Below, in pieces: positions 1 through 6,078 of a stretch of 7,269 bases of DNA. Source of the stretch: Syntrophomonadaceae bacterium (GTDB lineage: Bacteria; Bacillota; Dethiobacteria; DTU022; UBA8154); assembly GCA_007122565.1 (NCBI GenBank), contig SKTJ01000035.1, forward strand, positions 1 to 7,269. Direction: 5' to 3'. The notes below the pieces were generated by a model. It made no database searches and was not told the DNA's origin. It was given only the letters and a program-made list of their open reading frames with translations. The translations under genes and the position numbers were made by a program. Positions within the stretch are counted from its first letter, which is position 1. Every line of letters starts with the position of its first letter.

Positions 1-559
1 GCCTTCCTTTGTAAGCGCCGTGTGCCGTACCAATAGCAATGGCCAACGCATCCACACCCGTTTCCTGTACAAAGCGCTGTGCCTCCAGCGGATCCGTTAA
101 GAGGGCTTCATTTTCCGAAACAGAAATGTCATCCTCTGTGCCGCCAATTTTGCCCAATTCCCCCTCCACAGAGACACCCACAGCTCTGCCAATCTCCACA
201 ACTTGCCGCGTAATCTTAATATTTTCCGTCAGCGGAAGCGCCGAACCATCAAACATTACCGAACTAAATCCGGCACGAATACAGCCCATTACCTGAAAAA
301 AATCGGTGCCGTGATCAATATGCAATACAACTGGGACATCGACTCCCTGAGCCGCCGTCTTCACCATGGCCGCTATATAGTCCAGACCGGCATAACGGAT
401 TGCTCCCGGGCTGGCCTGCAGGATTACGGGGGACCGCTCCGCGGCCGCGGCCTCGACAATTGCCTGCACAATCTCCATATTATTGGCATTAAAAGCGCCA
501 ACAGCATACCCACCGAGTTCCGCCGGTTCCAAAACATCTTTTAGTGTTACCAGCTCCAT
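1..559 (-). CDS. fba: Class II fructose-1,6-bisphosphate aldolase, N-terminal 186 residues (cut by window edge)
   Basis: This zinc enzyme cleaves fructose-1,6-bisphosphate to dihydroxyacetone phosphate and glyceraldehyde-3-phosphate in the cytoplasm, in glycolysis and gluconeogenesis. The translation opens MELVTLKDVLEPAELGGYAV and stays in frame to the window edge. Family landmarks are all present: LHIDHGTD at residues 79-86 (Asp82 as catalytic acid, His83 as zinc ligand), FSSVMFDGS at 98-106, VEGELGKIGG at 131-140 (Glu134) and GTAHGAYKG at 177-185 (His180 as zinc ligand). The family is usually about 285-310 residues, so roughly 100-125 C-terminal residues lie outside the window. The ATG at 559 is preceded by AAGGGG about 12 bases upstream; a nearby ATG at 570 is in another frame. 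The gene starts 27 bases after the Yip1-domain gene ends, with no terminator visible between them, so the two are probably cotranscribed. Nothing in the visible part looks degraded. Confidence 0.97.
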   Translation of the reverse strand, partial: MELVTLKDVLEPAELGGYAVGAFNANNMEIVQAIVEAAAAERSPVILQASPGAIRYAGLDYIAAMVKTAAQGVDVPVVLHIDHGTDFFQVMGCIRAGFSSVMFDGSALPLTENIKITRQVVEIGRAVGVSVEGELGKIGGTEDDISVSENEALLTDPLEAQRFVQETGVDALAIAIGTAHGAYKGR

Positions 560-586
560 ATCAACTTCATCCCCTTTTGCTTCAGT

Positions 587-1240
587 TTAAATGAACCCTT
601 CCCAAATCTGTATCAGTAGCGGGACAAAAAATACAATCACCAGCAGAATAAATATGATGAAAGCGATCAGCAGGACGATCAAGGGCATGAAGTAGGCCAG
701 GGTAGCACGGCCCCAGGAAAAGTCGTTAACCTGCTTTAACCCGGCAATACGCAGCCAGTGAGACCAGATGAATGCGCCGATGGTGAGGATTGCTGCAATA
801 TTAAAGGGCGTATAGCGGCCCAGCAGCCCGCCAACTGCCACCAGCAGATAGGGGATATAGGCATAACCCATAACGGCGCCCAAGCTTGAGGCTCTGCCAT
901 TTCCCCCAAAAAGAGCGGAGACAAAGTGAAACAAAGCCACCAACAGCAGAAAGTAAAGGGGTCCAAAAACAACCTGGAGCAAAATAGTGAAGAGGGGAAG
1001 GAGCTTCCATACGATCTCAAGTGCCTGTGGAGGAAATAACATATGGATCTCCAGGGGGAACAGCTCTCCGCCATTTATCGCTGCCGGGTTTATTTCAAGT
1101 GTCGCCAGCGATACGATTACAGTAACAACGAGATAAACAATGAGACCGTGCCAGATATTTTTTTCTGCCGCAATGCGGGACAATCCTTTGCGGTAATTAA
1201 AAAGGACATCATAAAAATCATTAAGAAAACTTTTAAACAT
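587..1240 (-). CDS. Yip1-domain integral membrane protein
   Basis: This is a 217-residue polytopic membrane protein whose length, hydrophobicity and layout fit the Yip1/YIP1 domain family. Bacterial members have no settled function. A short amphipathic N-terminus (MFKSFLNDFYDVLF) is followed by about five hydrophobic segments, roughly residues 31-48, 81-110, 121-141, 146-163 and 184-208. A conserved-looking loop, LKQVNDFSWGRA, lies at about 168-179, between the last two segments, as in other bacterial members. I chose the ATG at 1240 because GGGAG lies at proper spacing before it. A TTG immediately upstream at 1243 would add one residue but sits too close to that site. The gene lies between pyrG (390 bp upstream) and fba (27 bp downstream), where Bacillus carries spo0F. 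It could act in membrane organisation or transport, but nothing in the sequence fixes a role. The family assignment is by pattern only. Confidence 0.82.
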   Translation of the reverse strand: MFKSFLNDFYDVLFNYRKGLSRIAAEKNIWHGLIVYLVVTVIVSLATLEINPAAINGGELFPLEIHMLFPPQALEIVWKLLPLFTILLQVVFGPLYFLLLVALFHFVSALFGGNGRASSLGAVMGYAYIPYLLVAVGGLLGRYTPFNIAAILTIGAFIWSHWLRIAGLKQVNDFSWGRATLAYFMPLIVLLIAFIIFILLVIVFFVPLLIQIWEGFI

Positions 1241-1311
1241 CAACAGTCTCCCTTCTTACCGCAGAAACAGTTATTCCCCTCCAGTCGGGGTATAAAAAAT
1301 ACTCAGGTATT

Positions 1312-1332
1312 CAGTAATCAGTAGTCAGAATA
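1312..1332 (+). repeat. Degenerate 7-mer tandem repeat, three copies (CAGTAGT-like)
   Basis: Three consecutive heptamers, CAGTAAT, CAGTAGT and CAGAATA, give a clear period of seven with drift. The same CAG-led heptamer theme returns at 3361-3376 (CAGGAGT) and, on the other strand, at 7133-7269 (GCAGGTA). No coding frame crosses it credibly. It resembles the short tandem repeats scattered through intergenic DNA of some bacteria; any role is unknown. Confidence 0.6.
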
Positions 1333-1395
1333 CCCAATAAAATGATGTGTACCAGTTATCTTATTCCTACGTAATTACTCAGGTATAATTTGCAG

Positions 1396-1531
1396 CGGGG
1401 TGCAGGATACCTGTTCGAAACCCCGGTCTCAAGTTAATGATACGGTGGTTGCCTTTGCCGACCCGGCCCACATGCTTTGGCTCGCTGCGCTTAAACACGT
1501 AGCAAGTGAAAACCCCGGTCCGGCAAAGCCT
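1396..1531. other. Structured intergenic element with nested inverted and direct repeats (possible MITE-like element or non-coding RNA)
   Basis: Three features lie close together. First, CGGGGT at 1396-1401 pairs with ACCCCG at 1420-1425, enclosing a second small stem, CAGG (1403-1406) with CCTG (1410-1413). Second, 1451-1466 (GCCTTTGCCGACCCGG) and 1515-1530 (CCGGTCCGGCAAAGCC) form an imperfect long-range stem with 13 of 16 positions paired. Third, AAACCCCGGTC occurs as an 11-bp direct repeat at 1418-1428 and 1510-1520, so its two copies compete for partners. Neither end has a T-tract typical of an intrinsic terminator. It could be a non-coding RNA, a pyrG 3' untranslated structure, or a remnant of a small mobile element. 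The repeats are directly visible; the identity is open. Confidence 0.4.
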
Positions 1532-1630
1532 TTTAACCCAAGCCTGAACGGTTACTCACGGGTAATCCTGAACCCCTTTGTGCTATTTTCAAGAGTGCTG
1601 AGTTGTTACATTCCTACTATAATTAGCGGT

Positions 1631-3280
1631 TCATTCCTGCTGCTGCGGGGGAAAAGGCTCTTCCTCTCCTTTAAACTTAACAGCCATTCCCACAAAATCA
1701 CGGAACAGAGGATGGGGCCTTTGCGGCCTTGATTTAAATTCAGGATGAAACTGGGTGGCCACAAACCAGGGGTGATTACGCAATTCGATGATCTCCACCA
1801 GACGATCATCGGGAGAGGTGCCGCTGAAGACAACGCCATATTGCTCCAAATGTTCACGGTAAAGATTATTGAACTCGTAACGGTGACGATGCCGTTCATA
1901 AACCACTTCTTCCCCATAAGCGTGATATACCTTGCTCTCACGGTGGAGCTTGCAGGGATAAAGACCGAGGCGCATTGACCCCCCCTTTTCGGTGACCTCC
2001 TCCTGCCCAGGTAAAAGGTCGATAATGGCATGGAGTGCTTCCGGGGCAAACTCAGAAGAATGAGCATCAGTAATACCACAGGCATTGCGGGCCACCTCCA
2101 CCACCGCGCAATGCAGCCCTAAACATAGCCCCAGGAAAGGAACATTATTTTCCCGGGCATAGCGCGCCGCCTCGATCTTCCCCTCAATGCCTCTCTCCCC
2201 GAAACCGCCGGGGATTAGAATACCGTGTACACCGCTAAACAAACACTCCGCATCGACGCTGCCGTTCCCTTTTTCCAACTGTTGCGCGTCAATCGGGCGC
2301 AGTTCCACTTCTACATTATTATAAAAGCCGCCGTGACAAAGGGCTTCTGTAACGCTTAGATAAGCATCTTTCAGCTCGATATATTTCCCTACCAGGGCAA
2401 TGGTGACTTTCCCCTCCAGATCGCGCATGCCGGCAATCATCCTTTTCCAATCGGTCAGATCTGCATCCCGCTGTGGCAGGCTTAGCTTTTCCAGAACAAT
2501 CTCATCCAGCCCCTCTTCCTTTAGCAACAGGGGCACATCGTATATGTTGGGCACACTGCGGTTTTCAATAACCTCACGTGATTTAGTATCACAAAAGAGA
2601 GCGATCTTGTCACGAATATCAGTGGAAAGATGTTGCTCAGAACGGCAAACAATAATATCTGGTTGTATCCCAATACTACGCAATTCTTTCACACTGTGCT
2701 GTGTCGGTTTTGTTTTTAATTCCCCGGCAAAACTTAAAAAGGGAACCAGGGTTACATGAATATAACAGACATTTTCTTTACCCAGGTCGGTTTTCATCTG
2801 GCGGATTGCTTCCAGAAAAGGGAGGCTTTCAATATCGCCAACAGTGCCGCCTATCTCCGTAATCACCATTTCCACCCGGGAATCCCGGGCTACCCGCTTA
2901 ATAGAAAGTTTTATTTCGTTGGTAATATGAGGGATTACCTGGACCGTCCCTCCCAGATAATCACCGCGCCTTTCTTTTTTAATAACGGACCAGTAAATCT
3001 TCCCTGAGGTTACATTATTGCTGCCACTGAGATTGGAGTCAATAAACCGTTCATAATGACCCAGGTCCAGGTCTGTCTCCGCTCCATCATCCGTTACAAA
3101 TACCTCACCATGCTGGTACGGACTCATGGTACCCGGGTCCACATTGATATACGGATCCAGTTTTTGAATACTTACGTTAAATCCCCGACTCTTTAACAAG
3201 CAACCCAGCGAAGCGGCGGTAATCCCCTTCCCCAGAGAGGAAACCACACCCCCCGTAATAAAAATATACTTAGTCGGCAT
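1631..3280 (-). CDS. pyrG: CTP synthase (glutamine-hydrolysing)
   Basis: This cytoplasmic enzyme makes CTP from UTP using ATP and the amide nitrogen of glutamine, the last step of pyrimidine nucleotide synthesis. The 549-residue length is normal. The N-terminal amidoligase domain shows the P-loop GGVVSSLGKG (10-19), Asp72 in GAETDLDLGHYERF, Glu142 in TEIGGTVGD and the nucleotide-binding KTKPTQ (189-194). The C-terminal class I glutaminase domain has GGFGERG (358-364), nucleophile Cys386 in GLCLGLH, Glu410, and the HPEF pair His512/Glu514. One departure is residue 390: the usual Gln of the GLCLGMQ elbow is His (codon CAT). The ATG at 3280 follows AAAGGAGAG at good spacing. The gene stands apart from speB (267 bp upstream) and the Yip1-domain gene (390 bp downstream). 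I find no clear Bacillus-type GGGC start and attenuator in its leader. Confidence 0.98.
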   Translation of the reverse strand: MPTKYIFITGGVVSSLGKGITAASLGCLLKSRGFNVSIQKLDPYINVDPGTMSPYQHGEVFVTDDGAETDLDLGHYERFIDSNLSGSNNVTSGKIYWSVIKKERRGDYLGGTVQVIPHITNEIKLSIKRVARDSRVEMVITEIGGTVGDIESLPFLEAIRQMKTDLGKENVCYIHVTLVPFLSFAGELKTKPTQHSVKELRSIGIQPDIIVCRSEQHLSTDIRDKIALFCDTKSREVIENRSVPNIYDVPLLLKEEGLDEIVLEKLSLPQRDADLTDWKRMIAGMRDLEGKVTIALVGKYIELKDAYLSVTEALCHGGFYNNVEVELRPIDAQQLEKGNGSVDAECLFSGVHGILIPGGFGERGIEGKIEAARYARENNVPFLGLCLGLHCAVVEVARNACGITDAHSSEFAPEALHAIIDLLPGQEEVTEKGGSMRLGLYPCKLHRESKVYHAYGEEVVYERHRHRYEFNNLYREHLEQYGVVFSGTSPDDRLVEIIELRNHPWFVATQFHPEFKSRPQRPHPLFRDFVGMAVKFKGEEEPFPPQQQE

Positions 3281-3360
3281 CCGGCGTCTCTCCTTTTATA
3301 TGTATTAAGCTTTCCCCATTTTTACCATATCCATCATGTAATTAAACAAGTATTCAAAGA

Positions 3361-3376
3361 GTCAGGAGTCAGGAGT
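3361..3376 (+). repeat. Two-copy 7-mer tandem repeat (GTCAGGA)
   Basis: GTCAGGA is repeated exactly at 3361-3367 and 3368-3374 and then breaks down. Read as CAGGAGT, it is closely related to the heptamers at 1312-1332 and to the complement of those at 7133-7269. It lies upstream of pyrG. Confidence 0.55.
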
Positions 3377-3384
3377 ATATTCAC

Positions 3385-3555
3385 ATGATTAAGAACCTTG
3401 TTTCGTCTTTTATGCTGATTCCTGAGCAGACCCCCGTGGCGGCACCAACAGACAATGAAAATGGCTGGATATTCGGTTTTTTCAGGTTCTATCTTTTCCT
3501 ATCCAACTATCCAACTGTCCAACTTATTCCCGCATTTTCAAAGTCCATCATCTAA
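3385..3555 (+). CDS. Doubtful 56-residue open reading frame opposite the speB 3' end
   Basis: This is the only plus-strand frame in the spacer with a plausible ribosome site: AGGAG lies nine bases before the ATG at 3385. The peptide begins MIKNLVSSFMLIPEQTPVAA, has a hydrophobic middle (GWIFGFFRFYLFL) and overlaps the last 8 bases of speB on the opposite strand. Its C-terminal part, SNYPTVQL, is simply the translation of the 8-mer repeat at 3484-3525, and the AGGAG comes from the 7-mer repeat. I recognise no family. It is most likely a chance frame, recorded because of the good start context. Confidence 0.15.
   Translation: MIKNLVSSFMLIPEQTPVAAPTDNENGWIFGFFRFYLFLSNYPTVQLIPAFSKSII
3484..3525 (+). 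repeat. Dispersed repeat copy A, with three CTATCCAA-type 8-mers
   Basis: Positions 3499-3522 contain CTATCCAA, CTATCCAA and CTGTCCAA in tandem, a clean period of eight. The preceding bases, AGGTTCTATCTTTTC, are also shared with the reverse complement of 6976-7010, so the homologous unit is longer than the 8-mers. Copy A lies just past the 3' end of speB, and copy B lies inverted upstream of the metallo-hydrolase promoter. Confidence 0.75.
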
Positions 3556-4420
3556 TAAAAGAAAGTAATGCTTCGCGCATGATTTTGGCTCCCAGCAAAG
3601 CCGTTATTGCCGCTGAATCATCATAAGCAGGACAAATCTCCACCAGGTCAAACGCAACAACCTGCTCCCAAAAAGGTTTCAGCAGTGGAAAGATCTGTAA
3701 TAACTCTCCGGAAGTTATACCACCGGGCTCCGGAGCGCTCACACCGGGAGCAAAGGCCGGGTCCACCACATCCATATCGAGGGAGATGTAAAGAGGCTGC
3801 CCGGCGAGAAGCGGAAGAATCTGCTTCAACGGTTCGTAAAGGGAAAAAGGGAAGAAGTGATTCCCGGGGATATGAGACAACTCCTCCCGGTCAGCAGAAC
3901 GGACCCCCAGTTCATACAGGGTTACCCCGGGCAGGTGCTGCAAGTGATAGGCTACAGATGCATGGGAGAGGGGAAGGTTCATATAGGACGGGCGCAGGTC
4001 AGCATGGGCATCTATGTATAAAATGGTCAGAGAATCCCGGTGTTCAAGGCAACCTTCCACCGCCGCCAATGTAATTGTATGTTCCCCGCCTATCAAAAAA
4101 GGTATCTTGCCGGCGCCAACCAGTGTACTGGTTGCTCGGGCAATTGTCCGCCTTGAATTTTGAGTATCGCCAGGGGCGAGTAGCAGGTCGCCTGCATCAG
4201 CAAAGGGAAGCTGTTCCAGGGTTCTGTCCAGAGTAATGCTGTATTCCTCTAAGGCGCGGGAAACGCGACGCACAGCAGCAGGAGCAAATCGGCTTCCGGT
4301 ACGGAAAGAACCTGTATCATCAAGGGGAGCACCGAGAATCACCCCCCGTGCCGCCGCCGGATCATCCTGTGCCGCCATAAAAAGACCGGAGTTCTCCCGC
4401 AGGGGCAGTTCAATATTCAT
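3548..4420 (-). CDS. speB: Agmatinase (agmatine ureohydrolase), arginase/ureohydrolase family
   Basis: The enzyme hydrolyses agmatine to putrescine and urea with a binuclear manganese centre in the cytoplasm. All ureohydrolase metal motifs are present in 290 residues: GGEHT at 111-115 (His114), DAHAD at 137-141 (Asp137, His139, Asp141) and SLDMDVVDPAFAPG at 213-226 (Asp215, Asp217), followed by the acidic site in DLVEICP (Glu261). The GGEH form, FRTGSRFAPAAVR (39-51) and GGITSGELL (233-241) resemble Bacillus SpeB more than arginase. The ATG at 4420 has AAAGGAGGGG upstream; a second ATG at 4424 is out of frame and stops at once. The gene begins only 19 bases after speE ends, so the two are one operon. 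With PdaD making agmatine in the same cluster, agmatinase is a better call than arginase, guanidinobutyrase or formiminoglutamase. Confidence 0.95.
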   Translation of the reverse strand: MNIELPLRENSGLFMAAQDDPAAARGVILGAPLDDTGSFRTGSRFAPAAVRRVSRALEEYSITLDRTLEQLPFADAGDLLLAPGDTQNSRRTIARATSTLVGAGKIPFLIGGEHTITLAAVEGCLEHRDSLTILYIDAHADLRPSYMNLPLSHASVAYHLQHLPGVTLYELGVRSADREELSHIPGNHFFPFSLYEPLKQILPLLAGQPLYISLDMDVVDPAFAPGVSAPEPGGITSGELLQIFPLLKPFWEQVVAFDLVEICPAYDDSAAITALLGAKIMREALLSFIR

Positions 4421-4439
4421 CCATTATCCCCTCCTTTCG

Positions 4440-5294
4440 TTAAAAGGCCGGGGGCTCAGGGCTTACGTTTTGATAGAGCAGTTCCTGCACAAAAGGAGGA
4501 AGAGTAAAGGAACTGCGGTGAATATGCGGAGAGTAATAACGCAACTCCGGCGGCAGGTAATCTCCTGCCGGCTCCAGGGGACTGGAACCCTTTGTCCCAA
4601 GAGTAAAGCTCCAGAGGCCGCTCGGGTAAGTAGGCACAGAGGCGAGATAAAGGAAAGATTGGGGGAAAATAGCGTGGATGCGCTGAAAGGTTGCTTGCAG
4701 AAGAGCGGCATTATAAAAGGGTGATTCGGTCTGGGCCACCAGGATACCCCCTCCTTTTAGTGCCTGGAATACTCCCTGATAAAAGGGTGTTCCAAAGAGC
4801 CCTTCTGCTATGGCTACCGGTTCAGTGGAGTCTACGATAATTACGTCAAAAGCATCATTACAGCTACAAACATACTCTCTGCCGTCCTGATAGATAATTT
4901 CCAAACGGGTATCGTCCAGGGCAGAACTGATTTCCGGCAGATAACGCCGTGACGCCTCTACCACACCCGCATCGATTTCCACCAGTGTAACCTGCTCCAC
5001 CTGCGGGTACCTGCATATCTCCCGCACAACACCTCCATCACCGCCGCCGATTACAAGCACCGAGCGTGGTGCGGGATGGGTACGCAGGGGAACATGGGCA
5101 ATCATCTCATGATAAATGAATTCATCTGCTATAGTCGTCTGCACCATACCATCTAGGATAAGCATGCGTCCGCACTGCACCGTGTCCAGAATTGCGATCT
5201 CCTGAAAATCCGTACGGCAGCGCAGTAGCGTTTCCTTAACCTTCAGACTAAGTCCCAATGCCGGGGTTTGATTTTCTGTATACCATAGTTCCAT
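4440..5294 (-). CDS. speE: Spermidine synthase (putrescine aminopropyltransferase)
   Basis: It transfers an aminopropyl group from decarboxylated S-adenosylmethionine to putrescine, giving spermidine and methylthioadenosine. The 284-residue protein has an N-terminal beta domain (MELWYTENQTP; DGMVQTTIADEFIYHE at 48-63) and a Rossmann methyltransferase-like core: GGGDGG (83-88), LVEID with Glu106 for the donor ribose, QDGREYV (136-142) and DSTEP (155-159) with catalytic Asp155. YLASVPTYPSGLWSFTLG at 216-233 closely matches Bacillus SpeE. DSTEP in place of DSTDP is also found in Bacillus and is not a defect. I chose the ATG at 5294 because MELWYTE is the usual family N-terminus. A TTG at 5300 adds two residues and is better spaced from AGGTG, so the start is uncertain by two codons. 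speB follows after 19 bases; pdaD lies 270 bases upstream behind a hairpin-rich spacer. Confidence 0.95.
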   Translation of the reverse strand: MELWYTENQTPALGLSLKVKETLLRCRTDFQEIAILDTVQCGRMLILDGMVQTTIADEFIYHEMIAHVPLRTHPAPRSVLVIGGGDGGVVREICRYPQVEQVTLVEIDAGVVEASRRYLPEISSALDDTRLEIIYQDGREYVCSCNDAFDVIIVDSTEPVAIAEGLFGTPFYQGVFQALKGGGILVAQTESPFYNAALLQATFQRIHAIFPQSFLYLASVPTYPSGLWSFTLGTKGSSPLEPAGDYLPPELRYYSPHIHRSSFTLPPFVQELLYQNVSPEPPAF

Positions 5295-5564
5295 CTCCAA
5301 TGCCGTTTCACCTGCTTTTTATCCTGATTTTTCTTTTGGTTTTTAGACCCCCACCTCCAGGCATAGCGTAGGTGGGCCTTTTCAATCAGGTGGAGTAGAC
5401 TCTCCACCTGATTCCCCGATGTTTCAGCTTTGCTGAAAGTTCACTTAATAATCCTGAAAATATATTATCCTGTTAGCGAGCAGACAGGGTCATCCGCCGC
5501 TACATTTTATGACTAATATCTTGAATTTTCCGGCTCCCCGGCACTCCGAAATCCGACTTCCAAT
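5295..5564. other. 270-bp pdaD-speE spacer
   Basis: No gene is visible. The part nearest speE (5350-5438) holds three consecutive hairpins, annotated separately. The part nearest pdaD (about 5440-5564) is unremarkable AT-rich sequence after the pdaD TAG stop, with no good promoter or T-run terminator on the minus strand that I can identify. A spacer this long is unusual beside the 19-base speE-speB junction and may mark an insertion or a regulatory leader. Confidence 0.55.
5350..5438 (-). promoter_or_regulatory. Three-hairpin element upstream of speE (candidate leader structure or IS200/IS605-type transposon remnant)
   Basis: Read as minus-strand RNA, three hairpins follow one another. The first is a 7-bp stem with a three-base loop at 5438-5422 (TTTCAGC/GCTGAAA). 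The second is a perfect 12-bp stem with a six-base loop at 5413-5384 (AATCAGGTGGAG and its complement). The third is a 7-bp stem with a 13-base loop at 5376-5350 (CCCACCT/AGGTGGG). The second and third share the AGGTGG/CCACCT core, so arms can swap partners. None is followed by a U-tract, so they are not ordinary intrinsic terminators. Clustered GC-rich hairpins in a spacer also fit the end of an IS200/IS605-family element or a non-autonomous derivative. The stems are certain; the interpretation is inference. Confidence 0.45.
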
Positions 5565-6026
5565 CTACCAGAGTGCTACGGCAGCAAAAGCGGCCCCGGC
5601 TTTTCCTGCCACACGGTGCTCCACGCTTTTAACCTGTATTTTCTTCAATTCCCGGTCCCGGTTTGTGAAGGCTTCCTGCAACATTTGTTCCACCTTAAGC
5701 TGAGCCTCCGCAGCGCTGCAAATTCCGGCATGCTCCATGATTACACCGGACCCGTCTGCCGCAATACCCACGCCAATCGCTGCAGCAATAAGTTCTCCCG
5801 CCTGATCGCTGCAAACAGCACCATAAGCGGTAGGCACGAAAGCCCCCCGGGGAAAATCGATACCGTTTATTGCTTCCCGGCATCCTGGAGGAAGAATACT
5901 GCTCAACCTTACGAGGTTTACATCGCCAATACCGGCATTAAGGAGAGCGGCATCAAAAGCCGTCAGCCCGTGTTTTCCTTCAGCTGTTGCGGCAACAATG
6001 ATAAATTGCTTCGGCTTATGCAACAT
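5565..6026 (-). CDS. pdaD: Pyruvoyl-dependent arginine decarboxylase proenzyme
   Basis: It converts arginine to agmatine plus CO2, the entry step of the agmatine route to putrescine. The 153-residue length is typical. The signature NLVRLSSILPPG at 37-48 contains the Ser42-Ser43 pair; in this family the chain cleaves itself between the serines and the second becomes the N-terminal pyruvoyl cofactor of the alpha subunit. Other family-like stretches are the N-terminal strand FIIVAATAEGKHGLTAFDAALLNAG, VPTAYGAV (64-71) and VIMEHAG (95-101), whose Glu98 probably matches the conserved catalytic glutamate. The ATG at 6026 follows TGGAG at seven bases. The gene heads the cluster pdaD-speE-speB, which supplies enzymes for three consecutive polyamine steps. 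It is unrelated to the PLP-dependent SpeA decarboxylase. Histidine decarboxylase is the alternative pyruvoyl family, but the context favours arginine. Confidence 0.95.
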   Translation of the reverse strand: MLHKPKQFIIVAATAEGKHGLTAFDAALLNAGIGDVNLVRLSSILPPGCREAINGIDFPRGAFVPTAYGAVCSDQAGELIAAAIGVGIAADGSGVIMEHAGICSAAEAQLKVEQMLQEAFTNRDRELKKIQVKSVEHRVAGKAGAAFAAVALW

Positions 6027-6078
6027 GAGGCTACTCCATTTCTATAGATAGTTTTTTCTATTTGGGTATTTAGAATAC

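Larger units (their letters stand above)
1241..1630. other. 390-bp non-coding spacer between pyrG and the Yip1-domain gene
   Basis: No convincing gene is present. An overlapping plus-strand reading frame at 1400-1732 runs antisense into the pyrG 3' end and has no recognisable protein features. The spacer holds the ribosome site of the Yip1-domain gene (about 1245-1255), short 7-mer repeats (1312-1332), an 11-bp direct repeat TACTCAGGTAT at 1300-1310 and 1376-1386, and a strongly structured patch at 1396-1531. A TATAAT hexamer occurs on the plus strand at 1384-1389, but no good -35 lies upstream of it. I see no convincing intrinsic terminator for pyrG and no clear minus-strand promoter for the Yip1-domain gene, so I cannot say whether pyrG transcripts continue through. 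Confidence 0.6.
3281..3547. other. 267-bp spacer between speB and pyrG (pyrG leader region)
   Basis: The spacer contains the pyrG ribosome site (about 3288-3296), a two-copy 7-mer repeat (3361-3376), one copy of a dispersed 8-mer repeat (3484-3525) and a short plus-strand reading frame (3385-3555). I looked on the minus strand for a sigma-A promoter, a C-run start site and a terminator/antiterminator pair of the kind that regulates pyrG in Bacillus. I found no convincing example. No T-run terminator follows speB. Confidence 0.55.

Noticed and set aside
155..159. DSTEP instead of DSTDP in SpeE (residues 155-159) as a catalytic defect
   Set aside because: Bacillus spermidine synthases carry the same Glu, and the catalytic Asp is intact. 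The coordinates here are residue numbers; the gene is at 4440-5294.
203..544. Plus-strand 113-residue open reading frame
   Set aside because: It lies wholly antisense to fba, whose frame carries every catalytic motif.
1384..1389. Plus-strand TATAAT as a promoter -10
   Set aside because: No acceptable -35 lies 16-18 bp upstream (the 17-bp position reads TTATTC), and no plus-strand gene follows.
1396..1430. tRNA-like T-arm (GTTCGAAACC)
   Set aside because: The TTCGAAA loop-like sequence lacks a five-base-pair T stem, and no acceptor, D or anticodon arms can be placed around it.
1400..1732. Plus-strand 110-residue open reading frame downstream of pyrG
   Set aside because: It overlaps the antisense of the pyrG 3' end, has no recognisable motif and crosses the structured repeats; it is best explained as chance.
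3281..3547. Bacillus-style CTP-sensing attenuator in the pyrG leader
   Set aside because: I could not find a GGGC transcript start or a terminator hairpin with a U-tract on the minus strand.
3607..4074. Plus-strand 155-residue open reading frame
   Set aside because: It is antisense to speB, is basic and proline-rich as expected of a shadow frame, and has no family signature.
5422..5438. Intrinsic terminator between pdaD and speE
   Set aside because: The 7-bp stem is perfect, but it and the two hairpins after it are not followed by a U-tract in the direction of transcription.
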